From UBA10649 sp037130755 (GTDB lineage Bacteria > Actinomycetota > Actinomycetes > S36-B12), in NCBI GenBank assembly GCA_037130755.1, contig JBAXSI010000038.1:1-27026 (forward strand): a stretch of 27,026 nt of DNA, in the 5' to 3' direction. Made by a program: the position numbers and the translations under genes. This document shows positions 1 through 6,931 of the stretch, piece by piece (positions within the stretch are counted from its first letter, which is position 1; each line of letters begins with the position of its first letter). The notes under the pieces were generated by a model. The model saw only the letters and a program-made list of their open reading frames with translations. It did no database searches and was not told the DNA's origin.

Positions 1-180
1 GCGCGGTGGCTCATCCCGGGACACGGAACCCCGACGTCTGCACCCCTTGATCGCTTCGACGCCGACCGCCGATACGTCGACGACCTTCTTGCTGGGAGAC
101 AGTCGGACGACCCCCGGATCCAGGATCCGGAGAACGCCGGCCTGCACGCGGAGAACCTGCGCCGCGCCGGCCCCGCCTGA
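1..180 (+). CDS. Metallo-beta-lactamase-fold hydrolase, C-terminal end only (partial)
   Basis: Frame 1 is open from the window edge to a TGA at 178-180 and encodes 59 residues. It starts ARWLIPGHGTP, continues with an acidic/basic helix (FDADRRYVDDLLAG) and ends in a second helix (HAENLRRAGPA). The PGHG motif followed by a helix of the type D.RY.DDL is what the C-terminus of many MBL-fold hydrolases looks like: the histidine in PGHG is the last metal ligand of the fold. The upstream part with the HxHxDH motif is outside the window, so substrate and full length cannot be judged. The gene converges on the agmatine deiminase gene with one base between the two stop codons. The reading as a real gene end rests on family resemblance alone; a non-enzymatic MBL relative is also possible. 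Confidence 0.65.
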   Translation, partial: ARWLIPGHGTPTSAPLDRFDADRRYVDDLLAGRQSDDPRIQDPENAGLHAENLRRAGPA

Positions 181-189
181 ATCAGGCGG
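173..189. repeat. 17-nt perfect palindrome holding both convergent stop codons
   Basis: CCGCCTGAATCAGGCGG has 8-base arms around one central base. The TGA of the rightward gene and the TGA of the leftward agmatine deiminase both lie in it. As RNA it could fold as a 6-bp stem (CCGCCT/AGGCGG) with a 5-nt loop on either strand, so it might act as a weak two-way terminator. There is no T-tract on either side, and chance is not excluded. Confidence 0.4.
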
Positions 190-1198
190 AGGCGCTCGGC
201 TGCTGCTGGGTGATGCAGTGGATGCCGCCACCGCGGGCGAACAGGGGCCGCGCATCGACCAGCACGATCTCCCGTCCGGGGTACGCCGCACGCATGATGA
301 CGGCGGCCCGCTCATCGCCGGGATCGTCGAAGGCGCACAGGATCACCGCATCGTTGATGACGAGGTGGTTGATGTAGGTGTAGTCCACCCAGCCCTCGTC
401 GTCGCGCAGGACATTGGGCGCGGGCACAGGGATGAGGGTGAAGGGATGCTGCTCCAGGGTGGCGCGGACCTCCGTCGAGACGACGAAATCGGGATGCTCA
501 GGGTTGCGCTGGTCATGGAAGAGCACGGTCATCGAGTCGCAGAAGGTGGCCACGATGTCGACGTGCCCGCGGGTTCCGAACTCGTCGTAGTCGCGCGTCA
601 GGCCTCGATCGAACCAGATGACCCGATCGACGCCGAGGGTCCGCTGGAGCTCCGCCTCGACCTGCTCCTGGGTCCAGTCGGGGTTGCGGCCATCGCCGAG
701 TTGGACGGTGCGGGTCACGAGGACCGTTCCCTCTCCGTTGACGTGGATGCCGCCGCCCTCATTGACCATCGGGGACGTCACGACGGGCACGCCGGCGGCG
801 TCGCACACACGTCGGGCGATCTGTGAGTCCTTGCCCCAGGTGGCCCAGGACTGCTGTCCCCAGCCGTTGAACACCCAATCCACACCGGCGACCTGGCCGC
901 CCCTTCCGAGGACGAAGGTCGGGCCCATGTCGCGCATCCACGCGTCGTCAAGAGGGGCCTCGACGATCTCGATCCGATCGTCGAGCAGCGTCGAGGCGAT
1001 CTCGACGTCAGTCGGGTCCACCACCATCGTGACCGGCTCGAACCTGATGATGGCGTTCGCTACGGCCGCCCAGCACTGCCTCGCCTCGGCCTTCTCCTCC
1101 TCGGAGTCGCCGAGGGTGTAGCCCGTCGTGGGGAAGGCCATCCAGATCCGGTCCTGCGGGGCCCACTCCGGGGGCATGCGCCAGTCGATGTCGGTCAC
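182..1198 (-). CDS. aguA: Agmatine deiminase / peptidylarginine deiminase family protein
   Basis: The 338-residue protein fits the PAD_porph/AguA family, which hydrolyses agmatine to N-carbamoylputrescine and ammonia in the cytoplasm as a step to putrescine. Visible family marks are MRDMGPTF (Asp90), EGGGIHVNGEG (Glu147, His152), RGHVDIVATF in the second half, and the C-terminal GGGIHCITQQQP with the expected nucleophile Cys328. Length is usual for bacterial AguA. The start is GTG at 1198, chosen for an AAGGAG site (1204-1209 on the complementary strand) 5 nt upstream. It lies 13 nt downstream of the SDR gene and is probably co-transcribed with it. No N-carbamoylputrescine amidohydrolase is next to it, so the pathway assignment is from family only; related enzymes act on other guanidino compounds. 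Confidence 0.87.
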   Translation of the reverse strand: MTDIDWRMPPEWAPQDRIWMAFPTTGYTLGDSEEEKAEARQCWAAVANAIIRFEPVTMVVDPTDVEIASTLLDDRIEIVEAPLDDAWMRDMGPTFVLGRGGQVAGVDWVFNGWGQQSWATWGKDSQIARRVCDAAGVPVVTSPMVNEGGGIHVNGEGTVLVTRTVQLGDGRNPDWTQEQVEAELQRTLGVDRVIWFDRGLTRDYDEFGTRGHVDIVATFCDSMTVLFHDQRNPEHPDFVVSTEVRATLEQHPFTLIPVPAPNVLRDDEGWVDYTYINHLVINDAVILCAFDDPGDERAAVIMRAAYPGREIVLVDARPLFARGGGIHCITQQQPSASA

Positions 1199-1211
1199 GT
1201 CGTCTCCTTGC

Positions 1212-2159
1212 TCACGCCACGTCGAACGGATAATGAACGCCAGTCAGCGACTCGCTGACACTCCACAGCCGGACGGCATCCTGCTGGTTCTTGGCTGCTG
1301 CCGAACGGTCGACCAGCCGGGGGTGGCCGCGCTGCTCCATGAAGCCATCGGGCCCGACATAGCTGTTGCCCGGCAGTCCGGCGGCCGTCGCCGCGAAGAG
1401 GATGGGCAGCGCTCCCATCTCCGCGCTCTGGGCCAGCACCTTGTTCGCCAGGTCCACGGGCGTCTTCATCCACGACCGGCCGCTCATCTGCGGTCCTACG
1501 GCCTGCAGGTTCGTGTTCGCGTAGCCGGGGTGGGCGGCCATCGCGTGGATGGGGATGGAGTTCGCGTCCAGGCGGCGCTGGAGCTCGGACGTGAAGAGGA
1601 GGTTCGAGAGCTTGCTCTGGCCGTAGGTGCGCCAGGCGTTGTACTTCCGCTCGCCCATGAGGTCGTCGAAGTCCATGCGACCGAAGCGATGAGCTCCTGA
1701 GGACACGTTGACGACCCGGGACCGTGGCCGCGCCACGAGGGCGGGAAGCAGCAGGCCGGTGAGGGCGAAGTGCCCTAGGTGGTTGGTGCCGAACTGCATC
1801 TCGAAGCCGTCGGCACTCGTGCGGCGGGGGATGGCCATGACCCCGGCATTGTTGACCAGCAGGTCCAGGCCGTCGGGGTGAGCCGCCGACCAGCTGTTCG
1901 CGAAGTCCCGGACCGAGGCAAGATCGGCCAGATCGAGGTGGTCGACCTCCACCGATGCGCCCGGCGCGGCGGCGCGGATCGCCTGAGCGGCGTTCTCGCC
2001 CTTGCCGATGTCGCGCACCGCCATGGTCACGACGGCTCCGTGAGCGGCCAGTTCGCGGGTCGTATGGAACCCCAGCCCGGAGTTGGCTCCAGTCACGATC
2101 ACGGCCCGGCCCGTGAGGTCCGGGATGTCCTGAGCTGTCCACTTCAGTGCGTCGGCCAT
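1212..2159 (-). CDS. SDR-family oxidoreductase (WWOX/retinol-dehydrogenase-like)
   Basis: This is a short-chain dehydrogenase with a Rossmann fold. TGANSGLG (residues 23-30) binds NAD(P); Asn-Asn-Ala-Gly is at 103-106; the catalytic Ser is at about 153-154; Tyr179 and Lys183 form the YxxxK motif. At 315 residues, with the N-terminal KWTAQDIPDLTGR and a long C-terminal part, it resembles the group of actinobacterial SDRs annotated as retinol dehydrogenase or WWOX-like, whose true substrates are mostly unknown. ATG at 2159 was chosen because family members start a few residues before KWTA. A TTG at 2171 in the same frame would add four residues; neither has a strong ribosome site. It is followed after 12 nt by aguA on the same strand. 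A role related to agmatine is not indicated by the sequence. Confidence 0.82.
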   Translation of the reverse strand: MADALKWTAQDIPDLTGRAVIVTGANSGLGFHTTRELAAHGAVVTMAVRDIGKGENAAQAIRAAAPGASVEVDHLDLADLASVRDFANSWSAAHPDGLDLLVNNAGVMAIPRRTSADGFEMQFGTNHLGHFALTGLLLPALVARPRSRVVNVSSGAHRFGRMDFDDLMGERKYNAWRTYGQSKLSNLLFTSELQRRLDANSIPIHAMAAHPGYANTNLQAVGPQMSGRSWMKTPVDLANKVLAQSAEMGALPILFAATAAGLPGNSYVGPDGFMEQRGHPRLVDRSAAAKNQQDAVRLWSVSESLTGVHYPFDVA

Positions 2160-2249
2160 CTGCCTAGTCAACAGGTCGTGGTCCGGAAGTGCACGGCCAC
2201 CTCGATTTCGTGCGGCGCGACACGCTCTTGTAGGCTTGCGTGGCTTTGC

Positions 2250-2321
2250 GCCCCTTTAGCTCATTGGTAGAGCGCTCCCTTGGTAAGGGCGAGGTACCGG
2301 GTCCGATTCCCGGAAGGGGCT
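2250..2321 (+). tRNA. thrT: tRNA-Thr (anticodon GGT)
   Basis: A full cloverleaf can be drawn: acceptor GCCCCTT/AAGGGGC is perfect, D-stem GCTC/GAGC, anticodon loop TTGGTAA (GGT at 2282-2284), T-stem CCGGG/CCCGG, discriminator T, no encoded CCA. Two oddities are visible. Anticodon-stem pair 28-42 is a T/C mismatch (2276 and 2290), and the T-loop is TCCGATT, so position 55 (2303) is C where U is almost universal. A possible -10 element, TAGGCT at 2231-2236, lies upstream with no clear -35. Position next to tRNA-Met and rpmG is the usual actinobacterial arrangement, which supports it being the genuine gene. Confidence 0.88.
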
Positions 2322-2349
2322 CGATGGGGCGATAGTTGTCCCATTGCAA

Positions 2350-2422
2350 GGCGGGGTAGCTCAGTTGGTAGAGCAAGCGGCTCATAATCGCTGTGTCGCC
2401 GGTTCAAGTCCGGCCTCCGCTA
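2350..2422 (+). tRNA. metT: tRNA-Met (anticodon CAT), elongator type
   Basis: The cloverleaf has acceptor GGCGGGG/CTCCGCT (two G-T pairs), D-stem GCTC/GAGC, anticodon stem AGCGG/TCGCT, loop CTCATAA and T-arm GCCGG TTCAAGT CCGGC, discriminator A, no encoded CCA. A CAT anticodon could also mark tRNA-Ile2, but the GGCGGGGTAGCTCAG start and location between tRNA-Thr and rpmG match the elongator methionine tRNA of actinobacteria. It is 28 nt from tRNA-Thr and 64 nt before rpmG, probably one transcript. Confidence 0.93.
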
Positions 2423-2486
2423 CTCGGCAGCACGACCATCGCGCTCGGCGAGCCCCTTCGCTGAGCAAACCGAAAGAGGAAGACCA

Positions 2487-2654
2487 GTGGCCAAGGCAAC
2501 CGACATCCGTCCGAAGATCACGATGGCGTGCGAGGACTGCAAGCACCGCAACTACATCACCAAGAAGAACCGTCGCAACGATCCTGACCGGCTCGAGGCG
2601 AAGAAGTTCTGCCCGAACTGCAAGAAGCACACGAACCACAAGGAAACCCGCTAG
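2487..2654 (+). CDS. rpmG: Large ribosomal subunit protein bL33
   Basis: This 55-residue protein is ribosomal protein L33 of the 50S subunit. It begins MAKATDIRPKITMACEDC and has two CxxC pairs (Cys15/Cys18 and Cys42/Cys45) that form a zinc ribbon, so it is the zinc-containing (C+) form rather than the Cys-free zinc-independent paralogue that some actinobacteria use under zinc starvation. The start is GTG at 2487, with GAGGA 6-10 nt upstream. The gene sits between tRNA-Met and the hadA-like gene with 21 nt to the latter, as in Streptomyces and Mycobacterium. Confidence 0.95.
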   Translation: MAKATDIRPKITMACEDCKHRNYITKKNRRNDPDRLEAKKFCPNCKKHTNHKETR

Positions 2655-2675
2655 CGGGCGATTCAGCGGCATTCG

Positions 2676-3131
2676 ATGGCCCTGAATCCTGAGTTCGTAG
2701 GGCGGGTCTACCCGCCAAGTACTCCCTACCTCGTCGGCAGGGAGAAGGTCCGCGAGTTCGCGGACGCTATTGGCGACTCCAATCCCGCGTACCACGATGT
2801 CGACGCCGCCCGCGCCCTTGGCCACGCGGACCTCGTCGCACCCCCCACCTTCGCGATCGTGATGTCGATGAAGGCCAGCCACGCGGTCATCCTCGACCCG
2901 GAGCTGGGGCTGGACTACTCACGAGTGGTCCACGGGGAGCAGAGCTTCACCTACGTCCGCCCGATCGTCGCCGGCGACGAACTCGTGGTCACGACGAGCA
3001 TCGAGAACATCCGGACGATGGCGGGCAACGACATGATCACCACGCGCGGCGACATCGCCACCGTCGACGGCACGCCGGTGGCGAGCACGGTCTCGCTCAT
3101 CATCTCCCGTGCACCCGAGGACGCCTCATGA
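2676..3131 (+). CDS. hadA: MaoC-like dehydratase subunit, HadA-like
   Basis: The 151-residue protein has a single hot-dog domain of the FAS1-DH/MaoC N-terminal type: the N-terminal FVGRVYPP and a REKVREFADAIGDSNP helix followed by an APPTFAIV segment. In mycobacteria HadA pairs with HadB to make the (3R)-hydroxyacyl-ACP dehydratase of the fatty acid elongation cycle; HadA is the non-catalytic partner that shapes the acyl channel. Consistent with this, the D..N..H catalytic set is degenerate here (GDSNPAYHDVD). It overlaps hadB by ATGA at 3128-3131, so translation is probably coupled. No hadC and no mycolate gene is nearby, so a general fatty acid role is more likely than mycolate synthesis. 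The start follows a normal ATG, with no better one downstream. Confidence 0.82.
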   Translation: MALNPEFVGRVYPPSTPYLVGREKVREFADAIGDSNPAYHDVDAARALGHADLVAPPTFAIVMSMKASHAVILDPELGLDYSRVVHGEQSFTYVRPIVAGDELVVTTSIENIRTMAGNDMITTRGDIATVDGTPVASTVSLIISRAPEDAS

Positions 3132-3556
3132 CCGCCGTCATCGCCTGGTCCGATGTCGAAGTCGGCACCGAGTTGCCGACGCAGTCGTTCGGCGTGCAGC
3201 GGGTCGACCTCGTCAAGTACGCAGGGGCATCGGGCGACTTCAACGTCATCCACTGGAACGAGCGAGTGGCCACAGCGGTGGGCCTGCCCAACGTCATCGC
3301 GCACGGGATGTTCACGATGGCCGAGGCGATCCGCGTCGTCACGGACTGGGCCGGCGATCCCGGAGCAGTCGTCCAGTACGGCGTGCGCTTCACGCGCCCC
3401 GTCGTGGTGCCCGACAATGACCACGGCGCGACGATCGAGGTGGCCGCCAAGGTCAGCGCGAAGAACGACGACGGCACCGTCACGGTGGCCATCACGGCGT
3501 CCAGCGAAGGCTCCACCGTCCTCGGCAAGGCCTCCGCCGTCGTCCGCCTGGCCTGA
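3128..3556 (+). CDS. hadB: MaoC-like (3R)-hydroxyacyl dehydratase, HadB-like
   Basis: This 142-residue hot-dog protein has the full hydratase-2 motif YAGASGDFNVIHW, with catalytic Asp37 and His42, followed by PNVIAHGMFTMA. It should be the catalytic half of a HadAB heterodimer that dehydrates (3R)-hydroxyacyl-ACP or -CoA to the trans-2-enoyl form in the cytoplasm. Size and motif spacing match mycobacterial HadB. The ATG overlaps the hadA stop, and its own TGA overlaps the ATG of the next gene (TGATG at 3554-3558), so three genes form a translationally linked chain. An R-specific enoyl-CoA hydratase for another pathway cannot be ruled out, but paired synteny argues for the FAS-related role. 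Confidence 0.87.
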   Translation: MTAVIAWSDVEVGTELPTQSFGVQRVDLVKYAGASGDFNVIHWNERVATAVGLPNVIAHGMFTMAEAIRVVTDWAGDPGAVVQYGVRFTRPVVVPDNDHGATIEVAAKVSAKNDDGTVTVAITASSEGSTVLGKASAVVRLA

Positions 3557-4503
3557 TGACCGACGCCACGAACGCTCCCGCCGAGGTCGTCGGCCTCGCC
3601 GAGCAGCGTGCGGCCGCCAAGCAGGAACGCGACTTCGCGCGTGCCGACGAGTTTCGTGCGCAGATAGCCGATCTCGGCTTCCTCGTCACCGATACCCCTG
3701 ATGGCTTCCGCCTTGCGCCGAAGCCGCCGTTCGACGTCCTCCCCTCGCTCGAGGCAGTCGCTGCCAGTGGTCCCCTCGCCGCTGACGCGCGCTGCGCGGT
3801 CGTCGTGCTGGTCGATGGCTGGCCCGACGACGTGCACGCCTGCCTGCGCTCCGTCATGGACCGCTCGGACGACTCGATCGAGGTCGTCGCGCTGGACCTG
3901 GGCAACGTCGATGGTGCTGGTATTGCCATCGGCGAAGTCGCGCAGCAGTTCCCCGGACGAATCCACGGCCTGCACCTTGTCCAGACTCTCGGCCAAGTGG
4001 GCTGGGGCAAGGCGGTCGCCGCGGCCATCGATGCATGCGGAAGCCCGCTTGTTGCGGTCATGGACATCTCCACCGTTCTCGACGGGGAAGCGTTCTCGGT
4101 GATCCTCGAGGAGTTCGCCGACCCGACCGTCGTCGGAAGCGGTTGGCGGGGAGTGGACGTGGACGTTGACGACAACTGGCGGTCGTTCGTCGACAGCGGT
4201 CCGGGCGAGGTCGACGCGGTGCTCGGATACCTGTTCGTGGTGCGCCGCGAGGCGGCATCAGCCACGCCGCCGCACCCGAAGGCGAAGTTCTACCGGAACG
4301 CCGACATGGAGTGGAGCCTTGCCCTGCGCGAGGCCGGCGGCCGACTGGTCATCCCCGCACGACCGGTCCCCGTCCACCAGGATCGGCATCACGGCTACCA
4401 CGACTCCGACGCGGAGTACCGCGACCGTGAGTCCAAGCGCACCTATGACCGGCTTCTCCAGCGGTTCCGCGGCAAGACCTCGATCCTGCGCCCCCGGGAC
4501 TAG
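3556..4503 (+). CDS. GT2-like glycosyltransferase domain with an N-terminal CysS-tail-like module
   Basis: I do not recognise a named gene. Residues about 12-50 (RAAAKQERDFARADEFR, then LGFLVTDTPDGF) look like the C-terminal helical tail of cysteinyl-tRNA synthetase, which has the same run of K.DFARAD..R..L...G and DTPDG. From about residue 78 there is a GT-A style fold: hydrophobic strand CAVVVLVDGW, a second strand IEVVALDLG, a segment VAVMDIST at the position of a DxD motif, and near the end ADMEWSLALREAGGRLV followed by PVPVHQDRHHGY, which is typical of family 2 glycosyltransferases. No signal peptide or membrane segment is seen, so it is probably cytosolic. It is start-stop coupled to hadB. 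The donor, acceptor and even enzymatic activity are unknown, because the DxD is imperfect (DIS). Confidence 0.6.
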   Translation: MTDATNAPAEVVGLAEQRAAAKQERDFARADEFRAQIADLGFLVTDTPDGFRLAPKPPFDVLPSLEAVAASGPLAADARCAVVVLVDGWPDDVHACLRSVMDRSDDSIEVVALDLGNVDGAGIAIGEVAQQFPGRIHGLHLVQTLGQVGWGKAVAAAIDACGSPLVAVMDISTVLDGEAFSVILEEFADPTVVGSGWRGVDVDVDDNWRSFVDSGPGEVDAVLGYLFVVRREAASATPPHPKAKFYRNADMEWSLALREAGGRLVIPARPVPVHQDRHHGYHDSDAEYRDRESKRTYDRLLQRFRGKTSILRPRD

Positions 4504-4516
4504 CAGGCTCGTCGCC

Positions 4517-4522
4517 TAGGGT
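4517..4522 (+). promoter_or_regulatory. Possible -10 element for leaderless murB mRNA
   Basis: TAGGGT lies 6 nt before the GTG start of murB, the spacing expected for a TANNNT -10 box when transcription begins at the start codon. No ribosome site of the AAGGAG type is present at usable distance. No convincing -35 was found. Confidence 0.35.
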
Positions 4523-4528
4523 GACATC

Positions 4529-5560
4529 GTGCCTTTGCTGCCCACCCTCGCCGAGCACACGACCATTCACGTCGGTGGAGTTCCCGATGCCTGGGTGACC
4601 GCGCACACCGAGGCCGAGCTGATCACGGCCGTCACGGAGTGCGACCGGCGCGGAACCCCGGTCCTGTTGCTGGGCGGCGGCAGCAACACGCTCGTCGCTG
4701 ACGAGGGCTTCCGCGGGACGGTTGTCGCCATCAGGTCGCGTGGGCTGGAGGTCACACCGGCTGGTGCGGACGTCATCGTGCGAGCAGCCGCGGGCGAGCC
4801 ATGGGACACGCTGGTCGACAGATGCGTCCGGGAGCGCTGGGCTGGAGTGGAGGCGTTGTCGGGCATCCCCGGCCTCGTCGGTGCGACGCCCATCCAGAAC
4901 GTCGGTGCGTATGGGCAGGACGTCAGCCAGACGATCACCTCGGTGCGTGCGCTCGATCGACGCACCGGCGAGGTCAGCGTCATGAGCCGCGAGGACTGCG
5001 GCTTCGGCTATCGCAGCAGCGCCTTCAAGGCCGATCTCGACCGATGGGTCGTTCTCGAGGTCGAGTTCCGGCTCGCGACCACGGGCGTCGGCGACGTTCG
5101 CTACACCGAGCTCGCGCGCGCCCTGCAGGTCGACGTGGGTGGATCCTCAGACGTTGATCGAATCCGATCGACGGTGCTGGGTCTGCGCCGGGCCAAGGGG
5201 ATGGTGCTGGACGCCAACGACCCTGACACGCGGAGTGTCGGCTCCTTCTTCGTCAACCCCATCGTGACCGACGACGTGTCCGCGACGATTCCCGACGAGT
5301 GCCCCCGATATCCGTCGATGGAAGGCGTCAAGCTGAGTGCGGCGTGGCTGATCGAGAACTCAGGGATCGCGCGCGGCTTTCGTGTCTCGCCGGATGCAGC
5401 CGCCGCAGTCTCCACGAAGCACTCGCTGGCGTTGACGAATCAGTCGGACGCAGCCGCCAGTGATGTGATCGTTCTCGCACGCGCCATTCGCGATCGGGTT
5501 CGTGGCACCTTCGGAGTTACGCTGCAGCCTGAGGCACGACTCGTCAACTGCGCTCTCTAG
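4529..5560 (+). CDS. murB: UDP-N-acetylenolpyruvoylglucosamine reductase
   Basis: MurB uses FAD and NADPH to reduce the enolpyruvyl group of UDP-GlcNAc-enolpyruvate to UDP-MurNAc, the second committed step of peptidoglycan synthesis, in the cytoplasm. The 343 residues show the FAD-binding LLGGGSN, GIPGLVGATPIQNVGAYGQ, the type I segment GYRSSAFK, the proton donor Ser239 in VGSFFVNP, and the C-terminal Glu335 in LQPEARLV. Length is normal for type I MurB. The start is GTG at 4529, where the conserved reading begins (MPLLPTLAEHTTIHVGG); there is no in-frame alternative with a better site. It lies 25 nt after the glycosyltransferase-like gene and 18 nt before the lipoprotein gene. Confidence 0.96.
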   Translation: MPLLPTLAEHTTIHVGGVPDAWVTAHTEAELITAVTECDRRGTPVLLLGGGSNTLVADEGFRGTVVAIRSRGLEVTPAGADVIVRAAAGEPWDTLVDRCVRERWAGVEALSGIPGLVGATPIQNVGAYGQDVSQTITSVRALDRRTGEVSVMSREDCGFGYRSSAFKADLDRWVVLEVEFRLATTGVGDVRYTELARALQVDVGGSSDVDRIRSTVLGLRRAKGMVLDANDPDTRSVGSFFVNPIVTDDVSATIPDECPRYPSMEGVKLSAAWLIENSGIARGFRVSPDAAAAVSTKHSLALTNQSDAAASDVIVLARAIRDRVRGTFGVTLQPEARLVNCAL

Positions 5561-5578
5561 CAGCGCTGGAGGTTCCAC

Positions 5579-6898
5579 ATGCTCAGGGTGCTTGCTGCGT
5601 CGGCCGCGATCCTCGTGGTCGCGGGCTGCTCGTCCAGCGGATCAGGGGGTGCGTCGAGCAGCGCTGCGGCCGGCGGCTCATCCGCGGTCGCATCGGCGAC
5701 CGCCTCGTCGTCAGCGCAAGCCTCTGGCTCGGCCGCCGCATCAGCGGCGCCGGGGGCGATGAAGCTGGTGAGCCAGAGCCTGGCCAAGGACGGCGCCCAG
5801 GTCATCCTGGATGCGTCCGCCTCGGGCACGTCTGTCGTAGCCTCGGTGCTGTCGCAGACGACTGCTGAGGACTACGACGCGGGCCTGGTCTTCTCCACTG
5901 ATGCAGGCACGACGTGGAGCTGGGGCGGAGTGGTAGCCGACGCGGGCAAGACCTTCCCCGAGGCCATCGCCGCGACGTCCAACGGCGCGGTGATGGTCGG
6001 CACGAACCAGGTCAGCACTCAGACGAACGTGGCGAGCCAGGCGTTCATCGCGCTTGCTGCCGCTCCTGACTACAAGCCGGTCGCCCTAGCCATCCCCAAG
6101 GAGTTCCAAGGCGAGAACGTGCACCTGCAGGACGTCGCGGTGTTCTCTGACGTCATCCTCGTGGTCGGCTGGGAGCAGGGAACGCCCGATGCGAACGGCA
6201 ACGCGCCGCGCACCTCCTACATGTGGCGCTCATCTGACGGCGCCAAGACCTGGAGCCGCGCTGCGATCGAGATTCCCGGCAGCAGCGACAACTCCCTCGA
6301 GCAGATCGCCTTCGGAGTGGACGGCTCGTGGAACCTCATCGGACAGGCCGTGTTCGGCGACGGGACGAACCAGTACGACCCGGTGTGGCTGAAGTCGGTC
6401 GACGCCGGCGCGACCTTCCAGCTCACCAACCAGGACGTGTTCGCCGCCCCGTTGGACCAGGGCGCCACGCGCATCGAGCTCGCGGGCGACGGTTCGGCCG
6501 CCATCCTCGGCTGGGATGAGGTGAAGGACGGCAACGCTTCCCGCGCCTCGGCCCTGTGGGTGTCCGGCCCTAACCAGAAGCTCAAGCGGATCGGCACGAC
6601 GGAGGTGCCCGTGTCCGGGGGAACGCCGCCGGGAGAGTTCATCAACGGACTCCTGTGGGACAACACGTCGCTGGCGGCCTGGGGCAGCGCGACCGGCACG
6701 TACCCCATGGACAACGTCCAGTTCTGGGGCCTCACCAAGGACGGCCTGACCCAGTCCACGATGCTGCCGGGCAACGGCACACCGTTGGCGATCAGCCGGA
6801 TCCTCGTCGGCAAGGGCGAGGCGCTGGCCTTCGGCTTCACCGGAAAGGACCTCGCCGGCGCCGAAGCGGCCATCTGGAAGGGTTCGTCGATCCAGTAG
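5579..6898 (+). CDS. Lipoprotein with BNR/Asp-box repeats, probably a beta-propeller
   Basis: The 439-residue protein has a lipoprotein signal peptide: MLR, a hydrophobic core and the lipobox VAGC with Cys17, so it should be anchored on the outer face of the membrane. Residues 18-60 are a Ser/Ala/Gly-rich linker. The remainder holds three or more Asp-box-like motifs (STDAGTTW, SSDGAKTW, SVDAGATF), each in a strand-turn context, as in sialidase-type or Ycf48-type beta-propellers. I see no catalytic signature that would make it a sialidase, so a binding or scaffold role is at least as likely. A GGAGG site at 5568-5572 precedes the ATG by 6 nt. It is next to murB on the same strand and may be co-transcribed; a function in the cell wall is only a guess from that. 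Confidence 0.78.
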   Translation: MLRVLAASAAILVVAGCSSSGSGGASSSAAAGGSSAVASATASSSAQASGSAAASAAPGAMKLVSQSLAKDGAQVILDASASGTSVVASVLSQTTAEDYDAGLVFSTDAGTTWSWGGVVADAGKTFPEAIAATSNGAVMVGTNQVSTQTNVASQAFIALAAAPDYKPVALAIPKEFQGENVHLQDVAVFSDVILVVGWEQGTPDANGNAPRTSYMWRSSDGAKTWSRAAIEIPGSSDNSLEQIAFGVDGSWNLIGQAVFGDGTNQYDPVWLKSVDAGATFQLTNQDVFAAPLDQGATRIELAGDGSAAILGWDEVKDGNASRASALWVSGPNQKLKRIGTTEVPVSGGTPPGEFINGLLWDNTSLAAWGSATGTYPMDNVQFWGLTKDGLTQSTMLPGNGTPLAISRILVGKGEALAFGFTGKDLAGAEAAIWKGSSIQ

Positions 6899-6915
6899 CC
6901 CGACTCTCGTCGGGC
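6898..6915. terminator. Hairpin between convergent lipoprotein gene and aspC
   Basis: GCCCGAC-TCTC-GTCGGGC gives a 7-bp stem with a 4-nt loop directly at the stop of the lipoprotein gene and 17 nt after the aspC stop. It could serve both strands. There is no T-tract, so termination strength is uncertain. Confidence 0.5.
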
Positions 6916-6931
6916 GTCGCAGCGGTGAGGG

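Noticed and set aside
47..826. 259-residue frame antisense to aguA
   Set aside because: Asp/Arg/Gly/Val-rich shadow; aguA has all catalytic residues.
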